DNA of 64,000 nucleotides from Clavibacter michiganensis subsp. insidiosus (GCF_002240565.1 NZ_MZMO01000001.1:1116001-1180000), one strand, 5' to 3'; shown: positions 1-11,958, counted from the stretch's first letter. Notes: generated by a model from the letters alone, not told the origin. A program made the numbers and translations.

Positions 1-2
1 CC

Positions 3-2153
3 GGCTACGACAGCCGCCAGGTCAAGAAGCTCGCGACCCGGCGCAAGAACGTGGTGGATCCGCTGCAGCTCAAGCCCGGCGACCACGTCGTGCACACCAC
101 GCACGGCATCGGCAGGTTCGTGGAGCTGACGCAGCGCGAGGTCTCGTCGGGCGGCCGCAACGCGGTGAAGACCCGGCGCGAGTACCTCGTCATCGAGTAC
201 GCGCCCTCGAAGCGCGGCTACCCGGGCGACAAGCTCTTCGTGCCCACCGACCAGCTCGACCTCCTCAGCCGGTACGTCGGCGGGGAGGAGCCCGCCCTGA
301 GCAAGATGGGCGGCAGCGACTGGGCCGCCGCGAAGGGCAAGGCGCGCCGGGCCGTCCGCGACATCGCGGTCGAGCTCGTGAAGCTCTACTCCGCGCGCAT
401 GGCGTCGCGCGGCCACTCGTTCCCGCCGGACACCCCGTGGCAGCGCGAGCTCGAGGAGGCGTTCCCCTTCATGGAGACGCCCGACCAGCTCACCGTCATC
501 GACGAGGTCAAGCGCGACATGGAGAGCCCCATCCCCATGGACCGCCTCGTCTCGGGCGACGTCGGCTTCGGCAAGACGGAGATCGCCGTGCGCGCCGCAT
601 TCAAGGCCGTGCAGGACGGCAAGCAGGTCGTGATGCTCGTGCCCACGACGCTGCTCGTGAAGCAGCACTTCGAGACCTTCTCCGAGCGCTTCGCCGGGTT
701 CCCCGTGCACCTGCGCCAGCTCAGCCGCTTCCAGACCGACAAGGAGTCGCGCGAGACCGTCAAGGGGCTCGAGGACGGCTCGGTCGACGTGGTCATCGGC
801 ACCCACCGCCTGCTCACGGGGAACATCGCGTTCAAGGACGTGGGCCTCGTCATCATCGACGAGGAGCAGCGGTTCGGCGTGGAGCACAAGGACGCGCTGA
901 AGAAGCTGAAGGCCAACGTCGACATCCTCGCGATGTCGGCCACGCCGATCCCGCGCACGCTCGAGATGGCGGTCACGGGCATCCGCGAGATGTCGACGCT
1001 CGCGACGCCGCCGGAGGACCGGCACCCGATCCTCACCTTCGTGGGCCCGAACAGCGAGAAGCAGACCGCGGCCGCCATCCGCCGCGAGCTGCTGCGCGAG
1101 GGGCAGGTGTTCTTCGTGCACAACCGCGTGTCGAGCATCAACCGGGTCGCGTCGGAGCTGGCCGAGCTGGTGCCCGAGGCGCGCGTCGCCGTGGCCCACG
1201 GCAAGATGAGCGAGTCGATGCTCGAGCAGGTCATCGTCGACTTCTGGGAGCGGAAGTTCGACGTGCTCGTGTCGACCACCATCATCGAGACCGGCCTCGA
1301 CATCGCCAACGCGAACACGCTCATCATCGACCGGGCCGACAAGTACGGCCTCAGCCAGCTGCACCAGCTGCGCGGCCGCGTCGGCCGCGGGCGGGAGCGC
1401 GCGTACGCGTACTTCCTCTACGACGCCGACAAGCCGCTGTCCGAGACGGCGCACGACCGGCTGTCCACCATCGCGGCGAACAACGAGCTGGGATCCGGCA
1501 TGCAGGTCGCGCTCAAGGACCTCGAGATCCGCGGTGCGGGCAACCTGCTGGGCGGCGAGCAGTCCGGCCACATCCAGGGCGTGGGGTTCGACCTCTACCT
1601 CCGCATGATCGGCGAGGCCGTCTCCACGTTCCGCGGCGACGTCGCCGAGGGCCAGACCGAGCTGCGGCTCGAGCTGCCGGTGGATGCGCACATCCCCGAG
1701 GAGTACGTGGACAGCGAGCGGCTGCGCCTCGAGGCGTACCAGAAGCTCTCCACCGCGGCGTCGCCCACGGCCACCGACGACCAGATCGACCGGGTCATCG
1801 AGGAGCTGGCGGACCGCTACGGCGAGCCGCCCGTGGAGGTCGACAACCTCGTGCGCGTCTCGCGTCTGCGCCGCGTGGCGCAGCGGGCCGGCCTCAGCGA
1901 GGTCGTCGCGATGGGGCCGAACCTGCGCATCGCTCCGGCCGACCTCGCGGACAGCAAGCAGGTTCGCCTGCAGCGCATGTACCCGGGCAGCCGCCTCTTC
2001 GCGCAGACCAACGCCGTCACCGTGCCGCTGCCCAAGCGCGACGGCGAGCCGCTGCCCGACGCCGAGCTGGTCGACTGGGTGCGGCAGCTGCTCGACGCCG
2101 TCTTCGTGGTGGAGCCGGCGCCGACGGCGAAGGAGTCGGCGCCGAAGTCCTGA
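3..2153 (+). CDS. mfd: Transcription-repair coupling factor Mfd, 5'-truncated by the window edge
   Basis: The reading frame is open to the first bases of the window, so the true start lies outside and about 716 residues are seen. Mfd is an ATP-driven DNA translocase that removes stalled RNA polymerase and recruits UvrA. The visible part begins at the CarD-like RNA-polymerase-interacting domain ([14 protein letters not shown]). It continues through the RecG-like translocase with Walker A GFGKT (about 556-589) and a DEEQ box (858-869). The C-terminal TRCF domain ends the protein. The UvrB-homology modules of the usual ~1,200-residue protein are missing only because of the edge. It converges on nhaA 24 bases downstream. 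Confidence 0.97.
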   Translation, partial: GYDSRQVKKLATRRKNVVDPLQLKPGDHVVHTTHGIGRFVELTQREVSSGGRNAVKTRREYLVIEYAPSKRGYPGDKLFVPTDQLDLLSRYVGGEEPALSKMGGSDWAAAKGKARRAVRDIAVELVKLYSARMASRGHSFPPDTPWQRELEEAFPFMETPDQLTVIDEVKRDMESPIPMDRLVSGDVGFGKTEIAVRAAFKAVQDGKQVVMLVPTTLLVKQHFETFSERFAGFPVHLRQLSRFQTDKESRETVKGLEDGSVDVVIGTHRLLTGNIAFKDVGLVIIDEEQRFGVEHKDALKKLKANVDILAMSATPIPRTLEMAVTGIREMSTLATPPEDRHPILTFVGPNSEKQTAAAIRRELLREGQVFFVHNRVSSINRVASELAELVPEARVAVAHGKMSESMLEQVIVDFWERKFDVLVSTTIIETGLDIANANTLIIDRADKYGLSQLHQLRGRVGRGRERAYAYFLYDADKPLSETAHDRLSTIAANNELGSGMQVALKDLEIRGAGNLLGGEQSGHIQGVGFDLYLRMIGEAVSTFRGDVAEGQTELRLELPVDAHIPEEYVDSERLRLEAYQKLSTAASPTATDDQIDRVIEELADRYGEPPVEVDNLVRVSRLRRVAQRAGLSEVVAMGPNLRIAPADLADSKQVRLQRMYPGSRLFAQTNAVTVPLPKRDGEPLPDAELVDWVRQLLDAVFVVEPAPTAKESAPKS

Positions 2154-2177
2154 CCCCGGTGGCGGGCCGGTCGGCGC

Positions 2178-3404
2178 CTAGGCGCGGGCCGGTCCGCCGT
2201 CGGCGTGCGCCGGGAAGTCGTCGCGCGTCGCGTCGTCGTCATCTGCGGTGCCGTCACGGCGAGCGCGGCGGCTGCGGATCGAGAGCGTGACGGCCGCGGC
2301 GACGATCGCGACGCCGGATCCCAGCAGCACCGCGAGGGTGCCCTCGTCGCGCACGTCGTCGAGGCCGGCGAACGCGAGCTCGCTCATCAGCAGCGACACG
2401 GTGAAGCCGATGCCGCCGAGGAGCGACACGGTCACGAGGTCGGGCACGGCGAGGCCGCCCGCGGATCCGCGGCGGCGCGCGACCCACGCGCCGAGCAGCC
2501 CGCCCGCCGTGATCCCCACGAGCTTGCCCAGCGGCAGCGCGAGCGCGATGCCCCAGAATGCCGGCGCGAGCTCCGCGAGGCCGATCGCGGGGATCGCGAC
2601 GAGCGCCGCGGAGAACGCGAACAGCGGCAGGACGATGCCGTTCGAGACGGGCTCGAGCGCGTGCGCCGCGCGCAGGCCGGAGAGGCGGGGGAGCGCGAAG
2701 CCGAGCGCGACGCCCGCGATGGTCGCGTGGATCCCGGAGGAGAGCGTCGCCCACCACGTGACGAGCGCGATGAGCACCAGCAGCGCGACCACGGCGATCC
2801 GCACGGCACCCGTCCGCCCGACGCCCAGGCGCCCGACCACCGCGAACAGGACGACGCCCACGACGGCGAGCCCGAGCGCGCCCGCGTCGAGGTCGGTCGT
2901 GAAGAAGACCGCGATGATCCCGATGGCGATGAGGTCGTCGAGCACGGCCAGCGCGAGGAGAAACACGCGCACGGCGGCGGGCAGCCCGCGGCCGAACACC
3001 GCGAGGACGCCCAGCGCGAAGGCGATGTCGGTCGCGGTCGGCACGGGCCAGCCGCGCTCGAGGCCGCTGCCCGCCGTGATCGCGAGGTAGACGCCCGCGG
3101 GCACGACGACGCCGCCGACCGCCGCGATGGCGGGCACGAGGGCGCGCGAGACGCTGTTCAGCCCGCCGGCGAGGAACTCGTGCTTGAGCTCGACCGCGAC
3201 GATGAAGAAGAAGATGACGAGCAGGCCGTCGCTGACCCAGTGCCGGAGCGACAGGTCGACGCCGATCGCGGGCAGGGCGAGGTGCCCGTCGGCCCACGCG
3301 AGGAGGCCGGGCCCGGCCGGCGTGTTCGCGACGACGAGCCCGACGACGGCCGCGAGGAGGAGGAGTCCGGCGGCGACGCGCTCGGAACGGATGAGGGAGG
3401 TCAT
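2178..3404 (-). CDS. nhaA: Na+/H+ antiporter NhaA
   Basis: This is a 408-residue, many-helix membrane protein of the NhaA family, which exchanges internal Na+ for external H+ for pH and salt homeostasis. The paired aspartates of the ion site are present (ALAVLDDLIAIG, D156-D157), as is the TATDIAFALG segment before them. I chose the ATG at 3404 because GGAAGG lies just upstream and the sequence MTSLIRSERVAAG enters directly into the first helix. The longer frame to 3470 adds only non-conserved residues. In other actinobacteria mfd is followed directly by mazG, so nhaA looks like a local insertion. Confidence 0.95.
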   Translation of the reverse strand: MTSLIRSERVAAGLLLLAAVVGLVVANTPAGPGLLAWADGHLALPAIGVDLSLRHWVSDGLLVIFFFIVAVELKHEFLAGGLNSVSRALVPAIAAVGGVVVPAGVYLAITAGSGLERGWPVPTATDIAFALGVLAVFGRGLPAAVRVFLLALAVLDDLIAIGIIAVFFTTDLDAGALGLAVVGVVLFAVVGRLGVGRTGAVRIAVVALLVLIALVTWWATLSSGIHATIAGVALGFALPRLSGLRAAHALEPVSNGIVLPLFAFSAALVAIPAIGLAELAPAFWGIALALPLGKLVGITAGGLLGAWVARRRGSAGGLAVPDLVTVSLLGGIGFTVSLLMSELAFAGLDDVRDEGTLAVLLGSGVAIVAAAVTLSIRSRRARRDGTADDDDATRDDFPAHADGGPARA

Positions 3405-3511
3405 GGTGGCCTTCCGGGGTCGATGGAGGGGGAGACGGTCACCCGCCGCCGACCAGACTTCCCGGCACACCGACCCTCAGCCTACCGGCGGCCCGGTGCG
3501 AGGATGGCGGG

Positions 3512-4285
3512 ATGAGCGAGCCCGCGTCCCCGTCCGCATCCGCCGCCGCGTCGGGATCCGAGGCCGCGTCCGTCGCCGTCGCCGAGCTGGCCGCCGCGAT
3601 GGCCGTCCTCCGGGCCCCGGACGGCTGCGTCTGGAACCGGGGGATGACGCACCGGACGCTCGTCCCGTACCTCCTCGAGGAGAGCCACGAGCTCGTCGAG
3701 GCCATCGAGACCGACGACGTGCCCGGCATGCGCGAGGAGCTCGCCGACGTGCTCCTCCAGGTCGTCTTCCACGCCGACATCGCGCGCACGGAGGGGGAGG
3801 GCTTCGACCTCGCCGACGTCGCCCGCACGGCCACCGAGAAGATGGTGCGCCGCCACCCGCACGTCTTCGGCGACGAGCGCGCCGACACCGTCGAGGAGGT
3901 GCTGCGCGTCTGGGGCGCCGCCAAGGACCGGGAGAAGTCGGCGCGCACGAGCGTGGTCGACGGGATCCCGATGGGCATGCCGTCCCTCGCGCTCGCCGAC
4001 AAGCTGCTCGGCCGGGCGGAGCGCGTCGGCCTGCTCGAGGCGGACGCGCCGGCCGCGATCCCCGTCGACGACGAGGACGACCTCGGCCGGCTGCTGCTCG
4101 CGGTGGTGGTCTCCGCGAGATCGCGCGGGCTCGACGCCGAGCGCGCGCTGCGGACGACGCTGCGGTCGCTGACCGCGGAGATCCCGGCGGCGGAGATCCC
4201 GGCGGCGGAGCAGGCCGACGACGGCGGGACCGGCGACGGGATCGACGCCGGCGACGCGTCCCCCGGCGCGGGCCGGTCCGCCTGA
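3512..4285 (+). CDS. mazG: MazG-family nucleoside triphosphate pyrophosphohydrolase
   Basis: This 257-residue protein hydrolyses (d)NTPs to NMP and pyrophosphate, a house-cleaning role. The all-alpha MazG core shows THRTLVPYLLEESHELVEAIE (metal ligands E56, E57, E60) and EELADVLLQVVFHADIA (E76, D79). Only one MazG domain is clear. The C-terminal third is divergent and ends in a low-complexity tail holding a short tandem EIPAAEIPAAE. The ATG at 3512 has GAGGAT at 3500-3505, so a leaderless start is possible. The position near mfd and eno matches mycobacterial gene order. Confidence 0.9.
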   Translation: MSEPASPSASAAASGSEAASVAVAELAAAMAVLRAPDGCVWNRGMTHRTLVPYLLEESHELVEAIETDDVPGMREELADVLLQVVFHADIARTEGEGFDLADVARTATEKMVRRHPHVFGDERADTVEEVLRVWGAAKDREKSARTSVVDGIPMGMPSLALADKLLGRAERVGLLEADAPAAIPVDDEDDLGRLLLAVVVSARSRGLDAERALRTTLRSLTAEIPAAEIPAAEQADDGGTGDGIDAGDASPGAGRSA

Positions 4286-4425
4286 GGCGAGCTCCGGCCC
4301 GCGGGGGCGTCGCCCGGGATTTACCCGATCCCGGGGCGCCACGTCCGTCGCCTCCACCCGAAGGAGACGGCGGACAGACCTGGGCGATCACACGGTAACG
4401 GCCTTCGCCGCCTGTCCATCACGGT

Positions 4426-4431
4426 TATTAT
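4426..4431 (+). promoter_or_regulatory. Putative -10 box of the TetR-type gene, leaderless
   Basis: TATTAT is one mismatch from TATAAT and ends 8 bases before the GTG start at 4440. Transcription would begin at or next to the start codon. No Shine-Dalgarno sequence is visible upstream of 4440. No convincing -35 was identified. Confidence 0.5.
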
Positions 4432-4439
4432 GGTGAGGC

Positions 4440-5075
4440 GTGGCAGCCCCGGATCCGCATCGCCGTCAGGACCTGCTGGCCCACATCCTCGACCACCTCC
4501 GCGCGCACCCGCTCCAGTCGGTGACCTTCCGCGGCCTCGCCGACGCGCTCGGCGAGAGCACCTTCGTGCTCGTCTACCACTTCGGGTCCAAGGAGCGGCT
4601 GCTCGAGGCGGCGATGGACGCCATCGACCAGCGGCAGGCGGAGATGGCGGCGGGAGATCCGAACGCGATCCCCGCGACGGAGCTCCGCGCGTGGGCGACG
4701 CAGGCGTGGCGGTGGCGCCTCACGGACGTCAACCGCGACTTCCAGCGGCTCGAGTTCGAGGCCGCGCTCCTGCGCACCCGGGACGGCGTCGTGCGCCCGC
4801 ACGCCATCGCGAGCGTCGCGGCGTGGCGGCGGTTCGGGCTGGAGTGGATGGTCGCGCACGGCGTCCCCGAGGACGTCGCGATCGACACCGCCGACCTCCT
4901 GCAGGCGGGCTCCTACGGCCTGCAGTTCGACTTCGTCATCTCCGGCGACCGCGTGCGGGCCATGCGCGGCTTCGAGGCGCTCGTCGACGCGTTCGTCCCG
5001 CGGATCCGACCCTGGCTCGACCTGCCGGACCGCCCGCGCGCGCCCGGCTCGCCCGACCGGCACCGCGCCGACTGA
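4440..5075 (+). CDS. TetR/AcrR-family transcriptional regulator
   Basis: The 211-residue protein has an N-terminal TetR-type helix-turn-helix at about residues 10-60. Its sequence SVTFRGLADALGESTFVLVYHFGSKERLLEAAMDAI fits the DALGVS...YYHFKSKEELL pattern of the family. The rest is a helical ligand-binding domain without a recognisable specificity. Its target and ligand cannot be told. It stands alone between mazG and hisS on the same strand, and neither neighbour is an obvious target such as an efflux pump. The start is GTG directly after a -10-like TATTAT. Confidence 0.85.
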   Translation: MAAPDPHRRQDLLAHILDHLRAHPLQSVTFRGLADALGESTFVLVYHFGSKERLLEAAMDAIDQRQAEMAAGDPNAIPATELRAWATQAWRWRLTDVNRDFQRLEFEAALLRTRDGVVRPHAIASVAAWRRFGLEWMVAHGVPEDVAIDTADLLQAGSYGLQFDFVISGDRVRAMRGFEALVDAFVPRIRPWLDLPDRPRAPGSPDRHRAD

Positions 5076-5081
5076 CAGAAT
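5076..5081 (+). promoter_or_regulatory. Putative -10 box of hisS
   Basis: CAGAAT lies 6 bases before the hisS ATG at 5088, with no other room for a leader after the preceding stop at 5075. It fits the leaderless arrangement seen at several other genes here. A GGGGG run at 5083-5087 could instead act as a weak ribosome-binding site. Confidence 0.35.
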
Positions 5082-5087
5082 CGGGGG

Positions 5088-7791
<2,704 letters not shown>

Positions 7792-7797
7792 CCAGGC

Positions 7798-7832
7798 CGA
7801 TCCGCCCGCGCCCACCCGGCGCGGGCGGATCG
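7798..7832. terminator. Hairpin after eno
   Basis: A perfect 15-bp stem (7798-7812 with 7818-7832, loop CACCC) lies 6 bases after the eno stop. There is no T-run, which is usual for stem-loops downstream of genes in high-GC actinobacteria. It may attenuate transcription into ftsB. Confidence 0.6.
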
Positions 7833-7877
7833 CCGTTCCACCCCCGCACGACCCGACCCGCAGACGAAGGAGGACCG

Positions 7878-8435
7878 ATGGCCCGCTTCCCCGGCCTCGA
7901 CACCCTCCGCGCCCGCCGCGCCCCGCGCCCGCGCATCGAGCGCGTCCCCGTGGCGCTGCCCGACGGCGACGCCCCCGCGGGCAACTGGCTCCGCAGCATG
8001 CGCTTCTCCGGGTTCTCCGTGATGGTGCTGGTGCTCCTCGTCCTCACGGTCGTGGTGCTCGCCCCCGGCCTCCGCATCTACCTCGAGCAGCGGCAGCAGC
8101 TCAGCAGCCTGCAGAGCGCGGTGGACGCCCAGAAGGGCACCATCGCCCAGCTCCAGGACCAGCGCGCCCGCTACGACGACCCCGCCTTCCTCAAGGCCCA
8201 GGTGCGCGACCGCCTCTTCTACGTGATGCCCGGCGAGACGAGCTACCTCGTCCGCGGGCTGCCCGCCGCATCCGGCGACGCCGCCACGACGCCCGACGGC
8301 GCGCCCATCAGCGCCGACCTGCAGGAGACGAAGCAGGACTGGGTGCAGGCCCTCCTCGGATCCGCGCTCACGAGCGCCCTCAGCGACACCCCGCCCGACC
8401 AGCTCCAGGGATCCGTCCAGGGAGGCGACCAGTGA
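7878..8435 (+). CDS. ftsB: FtsB/DivIC-type septum formation initiator
   Basis: The 185-residue protein has a short cytoplasmic N-terminus, one membrane helix (FSVMVLVLLVLTVVVLAPGL, about residues 48-67) and an external coiled coil with leucine heptads. The conserved DivIC motif DDPAFLKAQVRDRLFYVMPGE follows. The family links FtsQ and FtsL at the division septum. An AAGGAGG ribosome-binding site precedes the ATG. The tail (about residues 125-185) is non-conserved. The stop overlaps the next start as GTGA. Confidence 0.9.
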   Translation: MARFPGLDTLRARRAPRPRIERVPVALPDGDAPAGNWLRSMRFSGFSVMVLVLLVLTVVVLAPGLRIYLEQRQQLSSLQSAVDAQKGTIAQLQDQRARYDDPAFLKAQVRDRLFYVMPGETSYLVRGLPAASGDAATTPDGAPISADLQETKQDWVQALLGSALTSALSDTPPDQLQGSVQGGDQ

Positions 8436-8947
8436 CCCGACCCCCCTTCGACCCGCCCTCCGAGCGCGACGTGCGCGTCGTCACCGCCCAGCTCGGCCGC
8501 CCCGCGCGCGACGTGGTCGGCATCGCCGCCCGCTGCGTCTGCGGCAACCCCACCGTCGTGAGCACCGCCCCGCGCCTCACCGACGGCACGCCGTTCCCCA
8601 CGCTCTACTACCTGTGCCACCCCGCGGCCACGGCCGCCATCTCGCACCTCGAGGCCGAGCACGTCATGGCCGAGCTGCAGGACGACCTCGCGGAGGACGA
8701 GGCGTTGCGCGACGCGTACGCCGCCGCCCACGCGTCCTACCTCGCCGACCGCGAGTCGATCCTCGTCGTGCCCGAGCTCGCCGGGGTCTCCGCGGGCGGC
8801 ATGCCCGTGCGCGTCAAGTGCCTGCACGCCCTCGCGGGCCACGCGCTCGCGGCGGGTCCCGGCGTGAACCCCATCGGCGACATCGCGCTGGCCCGGGCCT
8901 CCTGGTCGCCGGACGTCTGCGAGTGCGCCGACCACGACGCGGCATGA
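8432..8947 (+). CDS. DUF501 protein
   Basis: This is a 171-residue protein of the actinobacterial DUF501 family, whose function is not established. It carries a cysteine-containing strand pair (ARCVCGNPTVV) and a later VKCLHALAGHALAAGPGVNPIGD motif with further Cys and His, so metal binding is possible. It overlaps ftsB by 4 bases and the protease gene downstream by 4 bases. All three are therefore probably made from one mRNA. It always travels with eno and ftsB in the genomes I know. Confidence 0.88.
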   Translation: MTRPPFDPPSERDVRVVTAQLGRPARDVVGIAARCVCGNPTVVSTAPRLTDGTPFPTLYYLCHPAATAAISHLEAEHVMAELQDDLAEDEALRDAYAAAHASYLADRESILVVPELAGVSAGGMPVRVKCLHALAGHALAAGPGVNPIGDIALARASWSPDVCECADHDAA

Positions 8948-10227
8948 TCCTCGCGCCGGGCCCGCGCCCGTCGATCCGGCCGGTGCGGCGCGCGGCCCGG
9001 GTGGCCGCCGCCGGCATCCTCGCCCTCGCCGCCGCGCTCACCGCGGCGACGCCCGCCCAGGCGGATCCCGTGCGCGAGCGCGAGTACTGGCTCGCCGACT
9101 ACGGCATCGAGCAGGCCTGGCTGACCACCCGCGGCGAGGGCGTGAAGGTCGCCGTCATCGACACCGGCGTCGACGCCTCGGTCGCGGACCTGCGCGGCGC
9201 GGTCGTGGGCGGCACGGACGTCTCGGGCGTCGGATCCGCGGACGGCTCGAAGCCCGTCGGCGCCTCGAACGAGCACGGCACCAAGGTCGCGTCGCTCCTC
9301 GCCGGCCGCGGCACGGGCACCGGATCCGGCGTGATCGGCGTCGCCCCGGCGGCTAGCGTCCTCAGCGTCTCGGTCGCGCTCGGCGGCCCGACCCCCGGCG
9401 CGCGCGACGAGGACGCGCAGATCGCCGACGCCGTCCGCTGGGCCGTCGACAACGGCGCGAGCGTCATCAACATGTCCCTCACCCGCAACTCGCTCGACTG
9501 GCCCGAGAGCTGGGACCGCGCGTTCCTCTACGCCTACCAGCACGACGTCGTGGTCGTCGCGGCGGCGGGCAACCGGGGGAGCGGCACCACCGAGGTGGGC
9601 GCGCCCGCCACGATCCCGGGGGTACTCGCGGTCGCGGGCGTCGACCGCGCGGGCGCCGCGAGCTTCGACGCGTCGTCGCAGGGCATCACCATCGCCGTCG
9701 CCGCGCCCAGCGAGCAGCTCGTGGGCGTGGAGCCCGGCGGCCGGTACGTGCAGTGGAGCGGCACCAGCGGCGCGGCACCCCTCGTCTCCGGCGTGGTCGC
9801 GCTCGTGCGGGCCGCGCATCCGGAGCTGAAGGCCGACGACGTGGTGGAGCGCGTGCTCGCCACCGCACGGCAGAAGGGGCAGCCGGAGATCTACGGCCGC
9901 GGGCTCGTCGACGCGTCCGCCGCCGTGACGGACGGCGTCGCGCCCGCGAGCGGGAAGCCCCTGGGTGACCTCGAGGAGTGGGTGCGGCTGTACCGCCGTG
10001 CGCCCGCCGCGACGCCGGATCCCGCCGCCTCGGCCACGCCGGAGGCCGCGCCCGCGGTGCCCGCCGACGCCCCCACCGCCGACCCCGCGGCCGACGCCCT
10101 GCCCACCGCGGGCGAGCTCCGCCAGGTCGGGATCCCGGCCCTCGTCCTCTCCGTCTTCGCGGCGCTCGCGGCGGCCATGGCGGTCGTGGCGTGGCGGCAT
10201 TTCAGGCGGCTGCTCCGGAAGGGGTAG
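8944..10227 (+). CDS. Mycosin-like secreted, membrane-anchored subtilisin protease
   Basis: This 427-residue S8 serine protease has a signal peptide (about 1-40, ending TPAQA). The catalytic triad is D73 (VAVIDTGVD), H111 (NEHGTKVASLLAG) and S275 (SGTSGAAPLVSG), with oxyanion N210. A Pro/Ala-rich linker leads to one C-terminal membrane helix (PALVLSVFAALAAAMAVVAW). This layout is that of mycosins (MycP), which belong to type VII secretion. No ESX genes are in the window, so the name describes architecture only. Translation is probably coupled through the ATGA overlap with DUF501. In M. tuberculosis this place is held by ppx. Confidence 0.88.
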   Translation: MILAPGPRPSIRPVRRAARVAAAGILALAAALTAATPAQADPVREREYWLADYGIEQAWLTTRGEGVKVAVIDTGVDASVADLRGAVVGGTDVSGVGSADGSKPVGASNEHGTKVASLLAGRGTGTGSGVIGVAPAASVLSVSVALGGPTPGARDEDAQIADAVRWAVDNGASVINMSLTRNSLDWPESWDRAFLYAYQHDVVVVAAAGNRGSGTTEVGAPATIPGVLAVAGVDRAGAASFDASSQGITIAVAAPSEQLVGVEPGGRYVQWSGTSGAAPLVSGVVALVRAAHPELKADDVVERVLATARQKGQPEIYGRGLVDASAAVTDGVAPASGKPLGDLEEWVRLYRRAPAATPDPAASATPEAAPAVPADAPTADPAADALPTAGELRQVGIPALVLSVFAALAAAMAVVAWRHFRRLLRKG

Positions 10228-10230
10228 CCT
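10225..10230 (+). promoter_or_regulatory. Putative -10 box of ndh
   Basis: TAGCCT overlaps the end of the protease gene. A TTCAGG 18 bases upstream could serve as a -35. A GGGAG ribosome-binding site at 10251-10255 then serves the GTG at 10265. Confidence 0.35.
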
Positions 10231-10264
10231 GATTTCGACCACAACCTGCAGGGAGTCATCCATC

Positions 10265-11752
10265 GTGCCCAAAATCCTGATCGTCGGCGGCGGCTACGCC
10301 GGTTTCTACACGGCATGGAAGCTCGAGTCGCACCTCCGATCCGGCGAGGCCGAGGTCACCATGGTCGACCCGCTGCCGTACATGACGTACCAGCCGTTCC
10401 TGCCCGAGGTGGTCTCCGGATCCATCGAGCCCCGCCACGCGGTCGTCTCGCAGCGCCGCCACCTCCGCACCACCAACGTCGTCACGGCGAAGGTCACCGG
10501 CATCGACCACGCGTCGAAGACCGCGACCATCACGCCGCCCGTGGGCGAGCCGTACGAGTTCGCGTACGACATCGTCGTCGTCACCGCGGGCAGCGTCTCG
10601 CGCACGTTCCCGATCCCGGGCGTCGCGGACGAGGCCATCGGCCTGAAGACGATCGAGGAGGCCGTCGCCATCCGCGACCGCATCTTCGCCAACTTCGACC
10701 GCGCGGCCACGCTGCCGGCCGGCCCCGAGCGCGAGCGCCTCCTCACCTTCGTGGTGGTCGGCGGCGGCTTCGCCGGCATCGAGGTCTTCGCCGAGATGCG
10801 CAGCATCGCGACCGACCTCGTGAAGAAGTACCCCGAGATCGACTTCGAGGACACGCACTTCCACCTCATCGAGGCGATGGGTCGCATCATGCCCGAGGTG
10901 TCGCTCGAGACGAGCCACTGGGTGCTGAAGAACCTCGCCGAGCGCGGCGCGAACGTGCACCTCGACACGCAGCTCAAGTCCGCCGTCGGCGGCGTCGTGG
11001 AGCTGTCGACCGGCGAGTCGTTCGAGTCCGACGTCATCGTCTGGACCGCGGGCGTCATGGCCAGCCCCATGCTCAAGAACACCGACCTCCCGATCGAGGA
11101 GCGCGGCCGCCTGCGCGTGCGCGCCGACGGTCGCGTCGAGGGTGACGACGGCATCGTGGCAGACGCCTGGGGCGCCGGCGACGTGGCGGCCACCCCCGAC
11201 CTCACGGGCGGCGGCGTCGGCGGCTTCTGCGTGCCCAACGCGCAGCACGCCGTCCGCCAGGGCAAGCTCATGGCGAAGAACCTCACCGCGAGCCTCCGCG
11301 GCGAGGGCATCACCGACTACTTCCACAAGAACCTCGGCGCCGTCGCGGGCCTCGGCCTCTACCAGGGCGCGTTCCAGTCCGGGAAGCTCGGCATCACCGG
11401 CTTCCCCGCCTGGGTCATGCACCGCGGCTACCACGGCCTCGCGATCCCGTCCTTCGAGCGCAAGGCGCGCGTCGTCACCGGCTGGGTGAACAACCTGGTC
11501 TGGGGCCGCGACATCGTCTCGCTCGAGGCGCGCGAGACCCCGCGCACCGCGTTCGAGACGTTCGCCTCGCGCCCGCGTCCCGCCGCGGACGCCGCGCCGG
11601 CCGCTCCCGTGAAGAAGGAGGAGGCGCCCGCCAAGAAGGCCGCCGACGACAAGGCCGACGCGCCCACCGAGGGCGAGAAGTCCCCGGCGCTCGCGGGCAG
11701 CTACAGCTCGTCGCCCAGCGTCGAGACGACGGACGAGAAGCCCTCAGCCTGA
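10265..11752 (+). CDS. ndh: Type II NADH dehydrogenase (NAD(P)/FAD-dependent oxidoreductase)
   Basis: The 495-residue single-subunit flavoenzyme oxidises NADH and passes electrons to menaquinone without pumping protons. Two Rossmann motifs are clear: ILIVGGGYAGFYTA (FAD, N-terminus) and FVVVGGGFAGIEVFAEM (NADH, about residue 163). The quinone-side motif GGVGGFCVPNAQHAVRQGK follows. The start is GTG with GGGAG 9 bases upstream. An upstream ATG frame overlaps the protease gene and was rejected. The last ~60 residues are a Lys/Ala/Glu-rich, probably disordered tail beyond the family core. Confidence 0.94.
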   Translation: MPKILIVGGGYAGFYTAWKLESHLRSGEAEVTMVDPLPYMTYQPFLPEVVSGSIEPRHAVVSQRRHLRTTNVVTAKVTGIDHASKTATITPPVGEPYEFAYDIVVVTAGSVSRTFPIPGVADEAIGLKTIEEAVAIRDRIFANFDRAATLPAGPERERLLTFVVVGGGFAGIEVFAEMRSIATDLVKKYPEIDFEDTHFHLIEAMGRIMPEVSLETSHWVLKNLAERGANVHLDTQLKSAVGGVVELSTGESFESDVIVWTAGVMASPMLKNTDLPIEERGRLRVRADGRVEGDDGIVADAWGAGDVAATPDLTGGGVGGFCVPNAQHAVRQGKLMAKNLTASLRGEGITDYFHKNLGAVAGLGLYQGAFQSGKLGITGFPAWVMHRGYHGLAIPSFERKARVVTGWVNNLVWGRDIVSLEARETPRTAFETFASRPRPAADAAPAAPVKKEEAPAKKAADDKADAPTEGEKSPALAGSYSSSPSVETTDEKPSA

Positions 11753-11767
11753 TCCACCCGCACCACC

Positions 11768-11805
11768 GACGACGGCCCGCACGCAGCAGCGTGCGGGCCG
11801 TCGTC
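11768..11805. terminator. Hairpin after ndh
   Basis: A perfect 17-bp stem (11768-11784 with 11789-11805, loop AGCA) sits 15 bases after the ndh stop. It separates ndh from the tRNA gene. Confidence 0.7.
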
Positions 11806-11866
11806 ATGCCCGGGCACATCGGATCCGCCGGCCGACCGTAGGCTGTCGTCAGCGCCCCGGCGCCAC

Positions 11867-11941
11867 GCCCCCGTAGTCCAATTGGCAGAGACGGGCGACT
11901 TAAAATCGCTACAGGTCAGGGTTCGAGTCCCTGCGGGGGCA
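11867..11941 (+). tRNA. tRNA with UAA anticodon (tRNA-Leu-like), short variable loop
   Basis: A 7-bp acceptor stem (GCCCCCG with CGGGGGC), a D arm, a 5-bp anticodon stem with a terminal G-U pair and a T arm (CAGGG-TTCGAGT-CCCTG) all fold. The discriminator base is A. The anticodon loop is C-T-TAA-A-A, with the anticodon at 11901-11903, which reads the leucine codon UUA. The variable region is only about 6 bases, whereas bacterial leucine tRNAs normally have a long variable arm. The anticodon is plain to see, but the amino-acid identity is therefore less certain. CCA is not encoded. Confidence 0.85.
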
Positions 11942-11958
11942 CGGCCGAGGCGGGCCGC

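Noticed and set aside
2159..2192. Two copies of GCGGGCCGGTC around the mfd-nhaA junction as a possible terminator or repeat
   Set aside because: They are direct, not inverted, and too short to mean much at this GC content.
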